Shown: piece by piece, positions 1 to 7,032 of the stretch | How the letters are laid out: each line of letters begins with the position of its first letter | How positions within the stretch are numbered: the stretch's first letter is position 1 | Assembly: GCA_017536845.1 (NCBI GenBank) | Contig: JAFWCP010000176.1 | Coordinates: forward strand, 1 to 11,692 | Length of the DNA stretch: 11,692 nucleotides | Source: Solobacterium sp. | GTDB lineage: Bacteria > Bacillota_I > Bacilli_A > Erysipelotrichales > Erysipelotrichaceae | Direction of reading: 5' to 3' | Position numbers and translations under genes: made by a program | The notes under the pieces: generated by a model | Databases searched by the model: none | Told to the model about the DNA's origin: nothing | Seen by the model: the letters and a program-made list of their open reading frames with translations, nothing else

Positions 1-125
1 AGCTGTTCTTTCAGCTGCGCGATCCGGCGGTCTGTTTCGGCCTGCTGTTCTTCTGTCAGTCCCTTGCCGCTGGCACATCCGGAAAGACAAAGGAAAGCCG
101 CCAATATCAGAAGCTTTCTCATCAT
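1..125 (-). CDS. Lipoprotein of unknown function (5' part only)
   Basis: This is the beginning of a gene that runs off the left edge; only about 41 codons are visible. The protein opens MMRKLLILAAFLCLSGC: a short basic N-terminus, a hydrophobic stretch and a lipobox L14-S-G-C17. It should therefore be processed by signal peptidase II and anchored by its lipidated cysteine. After the cysteine comes a hydrophilic, E/Q/R-rich segment (EEQQAETDRRIAQLKEQ) that could start a helix or coiled coil. Two start codons lie back to back (125-123 and 122-120). The first overlaps the TGA stop of the preceding DUF6273 lipoprotein as ATGA. No good ribosome site precedes it, so translational coupling to that gene is the likely mode of initiation. 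It is the third lipoprotein of the operon. The family cannot be named from this fragment. Confidence 0.8.
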   Translation of the reverse strand, partial: MMRKLLILAAFLCLSGCASGKGLTEEQQAETDRRIAQLKEQ

Positions 126-1372
126 TTTGTGACCCATACGGCCGGCCGGATGAACAGCGGGACGTAGGTGAAGTAGTCAAACACCGAGCCGTCACTGGTG
201 ATATAGACAACCATATCCTCTTCAGTATGGGAATTGCACAATGTCCGCGTCATCCAGGCACCGGCCCGGGTTGCGTTGTCGTAATAACCGGTCCTGACCG
301 CATCGGTGACATAGGTACGCCAGCCATGGTTGATTTTCATGGAATCAAACGGATAGCCGCTTTCCCCGTCGTAGTCTTCGGTCGCTTCGCCGAAATACTT
401 CAGCACTTCCTGATAGGAAAGCAGGAAGACTTTCTCATCGGTGTCGGGGTCGTCAGCACGGTTCTGTACGGCAAGGTCGGAATACTTTGCTTCCCCCTGG
501 TCTTCAAAGGAACCCCAGTGGACCATGAGTTCTTCATTGGCCGCCTTGTTTTCGTGATGGGTTTCCACCATCAGGGCACGCTCGTCTTCGGTAAACATGG
601 TCAGGAAGCCCGCTTCATCGTCGTTCAGGAACGCCCTCAGGGAGCTGTTTTCCCATGTCACATCCGTCAGCACGGCATGTTCGGGGTTGTAGTTGTAGGA
701 AAAACTGTCCAGCAGCCGATCGCTCAGAAGCAGGATTCTGCCGTCCTGTTCGTCAATCACGCGCCAGTAAATCGGCATGAGCGTTTCATTGTTTTCATCC
801 TGGACATACTGGCCCAGGCAGACCATGTCGCCGACCTTCCCTTCGGATACCGGGACACTGCCGCCCTTGCCGGCAAAGACAAGGTCAAGCTTTGCCTGGG
901 AGCAGGGTTCCATCATATCCCACCAGCGGGAGCCTTCCTGTTCATTGAAACAGAAGGTGCCGGTCGAGGCGTCATAACGGAAGGCAACCGGGCTGCCGTC
1001 AAACAGCACGGTATCCGCCTCGTCGGTGTTGAAATCCATCGGCTTTTCACCGTTGACCGGATCATGAAAGACGGCAGTTCCGTCTTCTCTGACTTCGCAC
1101 CAGATGGTCTGGTTATCTGCGTACATCGTTTTCAGCAGGGTGGTCGGATGGCCGAAGAAATCTTCAAACTCATTGCCTTCCGGCACGTATTCACCGGTTT
1201 CATCGGTGATGTATTTCAACATGTACAGGCCGGATGGAACCTTTGCGGCCGTCTGTTCGGCAGAGCTTTCCTGAGAGCCTGCCTTGGGGACATCAGTGCC
1301 GGTTTCCCCGCCGCAGGCGGTCAGGGAAAGAAGCATGGCGGAAGAAAGAAGCATAGCAGTAAGTTTTTTCAT
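122..1372 (-). CDS. DUF6273 domain lipoprotein
   Basis: A 416-residue predicted lipoprotein with signal peptide MKKLTAMLLSSAMLLSLTAC and lipobox L17-T-A-C20, followed by a low-complexity S/E/A linker to about residue 45. Residues 46-165 form an uncharacterised N-terminal region. Residues about 178-416 match the DUF6273 pattern as I know it: an IYWRVID strand (201-207), LLLSDRLLD (214-222), VTWENSSLRAFLN (238-250), KVFLLSYQE (314-322), ITSDGSV (391-397) and a C-terminal IRPAVWV (408-414). DUF6273 domains occur in surface and secreted proteins of gut Bacillota; their role is not established. The frame stays open upstream to 1588, but the start at 1372 is chosen because a GGAGG site lies about 8 bases before it and the signal peptide begins there. 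The gap to the upstream gene's stop is 16 bases, and its own TGA overlaps the next lipoprotein start. This indicates one transcript. The ligand or substrate is unknown. Confidence 0.9.
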   Translation of the reverse strand: MKKLTAMLLSSAMLLSLTACGGETGTDVPKAGSQESSAEQTAAKVPSGLYMLKYITDETGEYVPEGNEFEDFFGHPTTLLKTMYADNQTIWCEVREDGTAVFHDPVNGEKPMDFNTDEADTVLFDGSPVAFRYDASTGTFCFNEQEGSRWWDMMEPCSQAKLDLVFAGKGGSVPVSEGKVGDMVCLGQYVQDENNETLMPIYWRVIDEQDGRILLLSDRLLDSFSYNYNPEHAVLTDVTWENSSLRAFLNDDEAGFLTMFTEDERALMVETHHENKAANEELMVHWGSFEDQGEAKYSDLAVQNRADDPDTDEKVFLLSYQEVLKYFGEATEDYDGESGYPFDSMKINHGWRTYVTDAVRTGYYDNATRAGAWMTRTLCNSHTEEDMVVYITSDGSVFDYFTYVPLFIRPAVWVTK

Positions 1373-1388
1373 GTTTTTGACCTCCAAA

Positions 1389-3353
1389 TCAGTTGATGTT
1401 ATACAGACCTTCGCTGCTTTCCGCACCGAAGATGGCTGCGCCGGAGCCAATGACATTGTAGTGCACATCCACCACGCAGTTTTCGGCATTGACGGCTGCT
1501 TCGGCAGCGCCGGCCAGGGCCGCCAGGTAGTAGGTACGGCCGGAAGCGGCCAGGATGGAATGGGCATTGCTTTCGCCCGTGAACTCATCCTTGCCGCAGT
1601 CGGCGTTCACGTTGAGAAACGATGCATCACCGCAGACATAGCCAAGGACGTTGGATTCATACAGCACATTGCCGGAGAAGGTGGGCGACATCCGCACCGA
1701 GAAGGTGCTGTCACTGACCCTGGCCGTGCCATCGCAGTATCCGCATAGGCCGCCGGCAATGGCAACGCCTTCTTCGCAGTTGGCGCTGACGAAGGAATCT
1801 GAAAGGGTGACATTCTCCGCGAAAACGGATGTACAGGCACCGACCATGCCGCCGGTGTAAGAAGGCTGCGGATTGCCGCCTTCCCGCAGGATCAGGTTTA
1901 CAGCCGTATCCTGCACATGGATGTCAGAGAGGGTGACGCTGCCGTCAGCCTTGCCGATCAAGCCGGCGCAGCTGTGGGATACAGAAGCAGTGGGGGCATA
2001 CTCACGCTCATCGGTGCGGGCATCGAGGCTAACCCGCTATTCCTGCATGTTGATGCCGCTCAGTTCAATGTCGCCATGGACATGGCCGATCATGCCGCCC
2101 AGGCTGATATCGGCATCGGCCAGGGAATATACGGCGCTGATGAAGCAGTTGGTGATATTTCCGATATTCCGTATCGTTGTGTTTCCATCGGCTTCCCCGA
2201 CCAGCAGGCCGGCGCTCAGCACCGGGGCGGCGTTGAGCAATGCCTTGCCCCAGCTGTCGATGTCCATGTTGACCTGAATCAGGGTGATATTTTCCAGGAC
2301 GCCTGATGCGCTCTGCTCGCCGCAGACCGTGCCAAGGGCGACAGCGGTCTGTTTGTCAAAGGTGCGGTAGCTGAAATACGGCGTATCGAAGGAAATGTCG
2401 GAGATGGTTCCTTCATTGCGGCCGGTGACCAGGCCGAGGCTGATGTGGTCGTTTTCGTTGGGGAACAGGTTCCAGTCCGGGAAGTATGTGTGGTCCTCGA
2501 AGGTGATGTTTTTGATCCTGCCTCTGTTAACCCCGCACAGCACGGAATAGTACCTGGTATGGTCGAGAGGGAAACCTTCATTGTCGACAGAGGCATAGGT
2601 GATGTCCTTTTCGCAGTTGTCCTGATAGCGGGCATCGAGTTCATCGCTGCGGATATGGCCGATGGTCAGATCATGGATATAGCCTTCGTTGCACGCGAAG
2701 AAGCCCCAGGACTCTTCCTCGCCGCTGTAGGCGAGGGTGCCGGTGAGCGTATGGCCGTTGCCGTTCAGTTCGCCGGTGAAGGGCATCTCAAGGCTGCCGA
2801 TGGGAGAAAAGACAGTGCTTATGCCGCCTTCCCAGTCGTTGATGTCGGCGTCAAGGATATACCTGCCGGCCAGGTCATCGCTGATATGCAGGAAGTCTTC
2901 CGGCGAGGCGATATGGATCCAGCCATCGTCAGAAGAAGTCTCGGAACTGCCGATGCCGGCAGCAGCCAGGGCATCGCCACGGATGTCTTTGATGTCAAAG
3001 CCTTTTTCTTCAGCCGCAAATACATACACAGTATCGGGGCTGTAAAACAGGGACAGCAGGTCGCCTTCCGTTTCGAAAGGATACTTCTCGCCTTCATCCA
3101 CGGTGCAGATCACCATGCTTTCAGGGTCGACGACGACATCGTGGGCACCTTCTCCGCTGAGGTTGAGGTTCAGCTTGCCGGCGCCGTCCGCGCTCAGGGT
3201 CAGGGAAGCACCGTCTTCTTTGGTGATATTGCCGTCCATGATCAGCTGGACCTGTTCATAGCGGATGACAGGCTGGGAGCCGGCCTGCGGGCTGTTTCCG
3301 CCGCAGGCGGCCAGGATGAACAGCGCCGCAAGCAGGACAAGTTTCTTCTTCAT
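1389..3353 (-). pseudogene. GLUG/beta-helix surface lipoprotein interrupted by an in-frame amber codon
   Basis: The coding frame starts at 3353 behind a GGAGG site with MKKKLVLLAALFILAAC (lipobox L14-A-A-C17). Residues 27-130 form an unrecognised N-terminal domain. From about residue 146 (SPEDFLHISDDLAGRYIL, then DADIND, PIGSLEMPFTGELNGNGHTL) it has the typical entry into a right-handed beta-helix with GLUG-like coils: GLVTGRNEGTISDI, GLLVGEADGNTTI, GGMIGHVHGDIEL. Codon 439 is TAG (2039-2037). The same frame then continues without a shift for 215 codons to TGA at 1391-1389 with the same repeats (AGLIGKADGSVTLSDI, GGMVGACTS, GGLCGYCDG). The intact protein would be about 654 residues. A 438-residue lipid-anchored product with a truncated helix is possible. 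The distal part has no ribosome site or good start of its own; a TTG at 1961 is the nearest candidate. Such proteins are usually cell-surface adhesin or binding proteins. The lesion could be natural, a sequencing error or, less likely, read through. Confidence 0.85.
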
Positions 3354-3432
3354 ACTTTCCTCCGTTTTGTCTGAATTCCGGTAATCGGACTGTTTTTCAT
3401 AAGTACCAGCTGTATTGCCTTCCAGCTACGCA

Positions 3433-3441
3433 AAAATACCA
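3433..3441 (-). promoter_or_regulatory. Possible extended -10 element for the lipoprotein operon
   Basis: Read on the minus strand this is TGGTATTTT, a TGn-extended -10 element about 80 bases upstream of the GLUG lipoprotein start. No convincing -35 hexamer sits 16-18 bases further up; that interval runs into the 11-bp inverted repeat at 3458-3483. A promoter with a poor -35 and a nearby palindrome would suit an activator-dependent gene. This is a weak call from consensus matching only. Confidence 0.25.
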
Positions 3442-3457
3442 TATATATACGCGCGAA

Positions 3458-3483
3458 GGGTATCAGGGTTTCCCCTGATACCC
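3458..3483. repeat. Perfect 11-bp inverted repeat, possible operator
   Basis: GGGTATCAGGG (3458-3468) and CCCTGATACCC (3473-3483) are exact inverted copies around a 4-base spacer. It lies between the terminator of the regulator gene and the start of the GLUG lipoprotein gene. Neither side carries a T-run, so it is not a canonical intrinsic terminator. Its place just upstream of the putative -10 region is that of an operator or activator site; an RNA hairpin at the 5' end of a transcript is the other option. Confidence 0.55.
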
Positions 3484-3494
3484 CTCTGCACATC

Positions 3495-3524
3495 AAAAAA
3501 GGCTTTTCCTTTGCGGGGAAAAGC
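3495..3524 (-). terminator. Rho-independent terminator after the LuxR-type regulator gene
   Basis: On the minus strand GCTTTTCC (3524-3517) pairs with GGAAAAGC (3509-3502) around a 7-base loop, followed by a C and six Ts (3500-3495). It begins about 15 bases after the TAG stop at 3542-3540. It should end the transcript that starts at the 6852-6880 promoter and separate it from the lipoprotein operon. Confidence 0.8.
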
Positions 3525-3539
3525 ACTTTCTGCATCTTT

Positions 3540-4951
3540 CTATTCAACACGCATGTTCCGATGATACAGCTCGGTGAGGCCGGAACGGGTGGCGGCGCCG
3601 GTTTTCCGATAGAGCCGGGTGACATAGTCCTGCAGGGTCTTGACGCGGATCGACAGCCGCTCGCTGATCACCGTCTGCTTGTCTTCGGTCAGCACCAGCT
3701 CCCGCAGCACTTCCGTTTCCCGGGCGGTCAGGGCGTAGCGCTCCTGCATCCGGGCCAGCGCGTCATCCCCGGAGAGCAGGGCCGGCCTTTCTTCTGCCGG
3801 TTCCTCCTTGCGGCTTTCTTCCTCAACGGCACCGACGATGGCTCCGGGAGGTTCCGTGAGGTTGAAATCCCCGCCCAGTGCCATCAGTAAAATGATCACC
3901 GCATTGCCGGCAATGTTGACGGCAAGAACGGCGGCGGCCGGCAGGGTGGAAATCCGGATCACGCCGGTGAAAAGCACCATGGCACTGTCCAGCATGCGGC
4001 CGGAGCCGCCCATAAGGCGGGATGCCCTGTCCTCGGGGCGAGCCGCCAGAAGGTCAGGTTGTAGTAGGAAGCCGATGCCGCAATGGCGCAGTAGAACAGG
4101 CACATGTTCAGCGTATAGGTGCTGCTGCCGGTCAGGACGGAATTGAGCAGGGCGGTCAGGGCGATGCATAAGGCTGTCAGCGGGACAAGGCTGCCGCCCT
4201 TCCGGTCGCCGATGAAGGCAAACAGCAGGTAGCACGGCACCATCATCAGCCGCGGCCAGCTGTAGACGTTGTAGTCCGTATAGCCGGAAAGGATCTGCAG
4301 GTGGTGGATGTAGCCATTGTAAAAGCTGACAAACAGCAGGAAGGCCATCGTGATCAGGACCACCGACAGCAGTTTGCGGTTTGACGTGGGTTCTGCACGG
4401 CTTTCTGAAAGCGGGGGTTCCGTTTTCATCAGGATGTACCCCAGCCAGGCAAAGGAAACAAGCATGAATGCCGGCAGCAGGGGCGTAATGCCCCAGCGCA
4501 GCTGCAGCACATACTGCAGGATGACCGCGGCAGCCCCGCCAAAGCCCATGCAGCGGGCGGTTTTCACGCCGGCAGCGGTGGCCTTGCTTAACAGGTGGTA
4601 GACGGCTGCGCCGACATAACCCAGACAGACCATTTCCGCCAGGGTGATGATGAGGTATGCGTATGTGCCCCTGTTTCCCGCCAGCATCACAGTCCCGCCG
4701 GCAAGGAAAAGGCCAAGGACGCCATACATCGTGCCTTTGCGCAGGGATTTGAAAAAACGATCATGCAGGACATAGGCCAGATAGCCGAGAATGACAAAAA
4801 CCTGCAGCCCATAATAGACAAGCTCACGCCGTTCAGCACTCAGCAGTCCTTCACCGGCATGGTTGCCCAGCCACAGAACGGTAAACTGCAAAAACATAAA
4901 GGCGGCGAACAGACCTGTCAGGGCTTGCTCACGCTTCGCTTCCTCTGTCAT
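3540..4951 (-). pseudogene. 12-TM LuxR-family transcriptional regulator with a frameshift
   Basis: Two minus-strand frames together make one membrane-bound LuxR-type regulator of about 470 residues. The first frame (4951 down to a stop at 3959) carries about ten hydrophobic segments, roughly at residues 10-30, 44-63, 75-91, 97-120, 134-151, 155-175, 193-213, 234-248, 255-273 and 280-297. The second frame (ending with TAG at 3540) supplies two more (about 323-335 and 338-361), a charged linker, and a LuxR C-terminal helix-turn-helix at about 407-464 (LTARETEVLRELVLTEDK, then VISERLSIRVKTLQDYVTR). The frames join if one base is restored on the minus strand between 4038 and 4003. The best site is 4011-4006, which gives PALWA-G-SGRMLDS; a CCCC run at 4038-4035 is the alternative. 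The start has a GGAGG site 8 bases upstream, and the gap to the zinc-ribbon gene is 33 bases. As read, the product loses its DNA-binding domain. Relatives sense an unknown signal through the membrane domain. Confidence 0.85.
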
Positions 4952-4984
4952 GCCGTCCGCCTCCTTTCTTTTCGGGATATGTTT

Positions 4985-6343
4985 TTAATAGTTGCCGCCG
5001 GTCTTTTTGAGTTCCGTATAATCCACGCCGAAGTCAAATCCGGCATCGCCCTCAGCACCGGCAAACTGATCGGGATGAAGGGTATTCTGATAGATATGGT
5101 CCCATTGGGTGCCTGCTTCGACAACCGGCGGTACGCCGAAGCCGGAAGTATCGGTAAAGAATGTGTTGACGCCGCGGATGGATTCCGAACGGCCGTTGTT
5201 GACGCGCTGGCTGGTTTCGGCGTTGCTTTGAAAGATCTGGTGCATGACGTTTGAACCGTAGTCCGAAGCGCTCTGGACGATATTCTGTTTCCGGTTCCAC
5301 GAGTCCATCTGGGCCTGGTTCATCTGGCTTAAGGCGCTGTTGACGGCGGCGCTGTCCTGCTGGATCTGCATGAGCAGGGAATCGCGTATCCTTGCCATTT
5401 CCTGCCGGAACAGGGGCATGGTTTCAATGGTATTGCGGATCTTCTCGTGGTATTCCTGCACGGCCGGGAAGATTTCTTTTCTTGCCGAGGTTTCCACGAC
5501 ATACTGGATTGCCCAGCGCAGTTTCGGCTGCGGGGCCTGGGGCTGGGCCAGGCCGGCCATCAGGCCGCCGGCCAGGCCGCGCATGCCGCCCAGCATGCTC
5601 GAAAAGCTCATGGAACGGGCGCGGTTGTTCATCATCATCTGATAGGCCATCTGCTCGCCCGGGGATATCGGCATATAGCCGTAGTTGACCATGGCCTCGA
5701 CCTGTTTGTGCCATACGTCACCGGCAGCGTCATGGACGGAAACGAGCTTCTTCACCCAGCTGCCGCCGGGATTCATCAGCCCGCCCTGGGCGTAGCCCTG
5801 CAGTTCTTTGTTCTGCACGTTCTGGGCCCAGGCATCAGGGGAATCCTCCGCTGCCAGCAGCTGGATATCAGAAAGGGCCGGGTTGCCGAGGATGATGCCG
5901 TCACAGACGGCATTGGCATCCCGGTAAGTCATGCCGATCATGTGGTCAGGCATGATCATCTGCCCCTGCATCGGCATGTTCTGCGGCGTCGGCTCGAGAT
6001 GGTGGAAGGCCTGTGTCCCGGTAAAGGTGATGAAAGCATCCTGGGCCGGGGAGGCGTAGACCACCTGGATGGAAAGCGGCATCAGGATGTTTGCCTGCTG
6101 TTCCGGGGCGTTGGTCTGCACCGTCCAGCCTTTGGGAATGAAGCTGCGTACAAGCGCATGGCCGGTGTAGCGGCCCTGGGTTGTCTGGATTTCGGAAACC
6201 GTGCCAAGGCCTGTGCGCACGCCGCTGCTATTATGGCGGACGCGCATCCGGTACTGGGTGCCGCAGTAGGGACAGCACAGGATTTCACTCTGGCCATCCC
6301 AGTTCAGGGCGGCATTGCATTGTTTACAGATGATGCTCTGCAT
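4985..6343 (-). CDS. Zinc-ribbon protein of unknown function
   Basis: A 452-residue soluble protein starting behind AAAGGAGA about 7 bases upstream. The N-terminus is a zinc ribbon: C6-x2-C9 and C24-x2-C27 (C23 adjacent), in IICKQCNAALNWDG and CCPYCGTQY. Residues about 58-240 form a mixed region I do not recognise. It has a short M/P-rich stretch (QNMPMQGQMIMP), then MAYQMMMNNRARSMSFSSML and a G/A/L-rich segment (GGMRGLAGGLMAGLAQPQ). This segment is followed by an alpha-helical, Q/N-rich part from about 290 to 400 (YHEKIRNTIETMPLFRQEMA, then QQDSAAVNSALSQMNQAQMD) that may form a coiled coil. The tail ends RGVNTFFTDTSGFGVPPVVE and WDHIYQNTLHPDQF. There is no signal peptide or clear membrane segment, so it is probably cytoplasmic. 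It lies 42 bases after the small lipoprotein gene and 33 bases before the regulator gene, presumably in one operon. Function cannot be assigned. Confidence 0.85.
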   Translation of the reverse strand: MQSIICKQCNAALNWDGQSEILCCPYCGTQYRMRVRHNSSGVRTGLGTVSEIQTTQGRYTGHALVRSFIPKGWTVQTNAPEQQANILMPLSIQVVYASPAQDAFITFTGTQAFHHLEPTPQNMPMQGQMIMPDHMIGMTYRDANAVCDGIILGNPALSDIQLLAAEDSPDAWAQNVQNKELQGYAQGGLMNPGGSWVKKLVSVHDAAGDVWHKQVEAMVNYGYMPISPGEQMAYQMMMNNRARSMSFSSMLGGMRGLAGGLMAGLAQPQAPQPKLRWAIQYVVETSARKEIFPAVQEYHEKIRNTIETMPLFRQEMARIRDSLLMQIQQDSAAVNSALSQMNQAQMDSWNRKQNIVQSASDYGSNVMHQIFQSNAETSQRVNNGRSESIRGVNTFFTDTSGFGVPPVVEAGTQWDHIYQNTLHPDQFAGAEGDAGFDFGVDYTELKKTGGNY

Positions 6344-6385
6344 AAGATTTCTCCTTTGTCGCTGTGACAGGTGCCGATCTGGCTG

Positions 6386-6784
6386 TTATTCTTCGATGAG
6401 ACCGTCAAGGATGGCCCGGACCTTGTCCAGGCCTTTGACTTCCCATCGCTCACCGGCTTCATTGACCCAGCAGCTGTTTTCAAATTCCAGCCTCAGGGTG
6501 TCGCCGTCGGCGAAGGTGAAGGTCAGGATATCCGTATAGTCTTCCGTCACCAGACTGCTCCGGTTCATGATTTCAAGAGCTTTGAGCGCTGTCACCAGGT
6601 CATCAAGAAGGACAGGGTCTTCGCTCTGCGCCGCGGCGCTGTATGCCCACATCCGGCTGTAAGCAACGCTGACGGGCCTGTCATCCCGGGTCCAGACCGT
6701 TTCCGCCGGGGAAGCTTCCTGCTTCCGGCCGTAACAGCCTGTCACAAGAAGGCATATCAGGATTGTGATCAGGATTTTTCTCAT
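6386..6784 (-). CDS. Small lipoprotein of unknown function
   Basis: A 132-residue predicted lipoprotein: MRKILITILICLLVTGC with lipobox V14-T-G-C17, then a short K/E-rich linker and a compact C-terminal domain of about 100 residues. Recognisable stretches include VWTRDDRPVSVAYSR, a helix-like EDPVLLDDLVTALKALEIM, strands TDILTFTFADGDTLRLEF and WEVKGLDKVRAILDGL at the end. The alternation suggests a small alpha/beta domain, but I do not recognise the family. The start at 6784 follows GAGGTAGGCAGCC, an acceptable ribosome site. It is the first gene behind the strong promoter at 6852-6880, and the zinc-ribbon gene follows after 42 bases. It should be anchored to the outer face of the cytoplasmic membrane. 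Confidence 0.85.
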   Translation of the reverse strand: MRKILITILICLLVTGCYGRKQEASPAETVWTRDDRPVSVAYSRMWAYSAAAQSEDPVLLDDLVTALKALEIMNRSSLVTEDYTDILTFTFADGDTLRLEFENSCWVNEAGERWEVKGLDKVRAILDGLIEE

Positions 6785-6851
6785 GGCTGCCTACCTCGGT
6801 TTCTGTGCCCGTCTGCAGAGCAGGCGGATGATAATGACGAAAATCAACTGC

Positions 6852-6880
6852 ATTCTAGCATAAGCAAAATTGACGTTCAA
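6852..6880 (-). promoter_or_regulatory. Sigma-A promoter of the lipoprotein / zinc-ribbon / regulator operon
   Basis: On the minus strand TTGAAC (6880-6875) and TAGAAT (6857-6852) are separated by exactly 17 bases, with a TG one base before the -10 (TGCTAGAAT, extended -10). Each hexamer differs from consensus by a single base. It lies about 68 bases upstream of the 6784 start codon. This is one of the two clearest promoters in the window. Confidence 0.8.
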
Positions 6881-6990
6881 CATAGCGGCGGCAAACTTCC
6901 GGCCGGGAAAGAAGCAGGAATCTGCCGTGTCAGGTAAATGGCCATCCTCAGATTGTCCGCCAGCTTCCGGCTTCGTGTGAAAGGCAACAG

Positions 6991-7019
6991 AAAACAGGCC
7001 CCTGGCTTAGAGAGACCTG
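6991..7019 (-). terminator. Weak candidate terminator after the MATE gene
   Basis: On the minus strand CAGGTC (7019-7014) can pair with GGCCTG (7000-6995) with one G-T wobble around a 13-base loop, followed by TTTT and a C. It starts 13 bases after the MATE stop codon at 7033. The stem is short and the loop large, so it may be only a partial terminator. Confidence 0.35.
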
Positions 7020-7032
7020 TCTGGCGAATCCT

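Noticed and set aside
227..1396. Long plus-strand open frame (389 codons) opposite the DUF6273 lipoprotein gene
   Set aside because: It has no ribosome site or recognisable domains and is fully antisense to a gene with a signal peptide, lipobox, ribosome site and conserved motifs.
2037..2039. Amber codon as a reassigned sense codon or programmed read-through
   Set aside because: The regulator gene stops naturally at TAG just before its terminator, and no pyrrolysine or suppressor machinery is visible. An ordinary nonsense change is simpler.
2445..3374. Plus-strand open frame of 309 codons opposite the GLUG lipoprotein
   Set aside because: It is antisense to clear beta-helix repeats, with no start signal or domain.
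3458..3483. Inverted repeat as a second intrinsic terminator
   Set aside because: The stem is strong, but no T-run follows on either strand.
5447..6367. Plus-strand open frame of 306 codons opposite the zinc-ribbon gene
   Set aside because: It is histidine- and glycine-rich in the manner of antisense frames, and the opposite strand has the cysteine motif and a good ribosome site.
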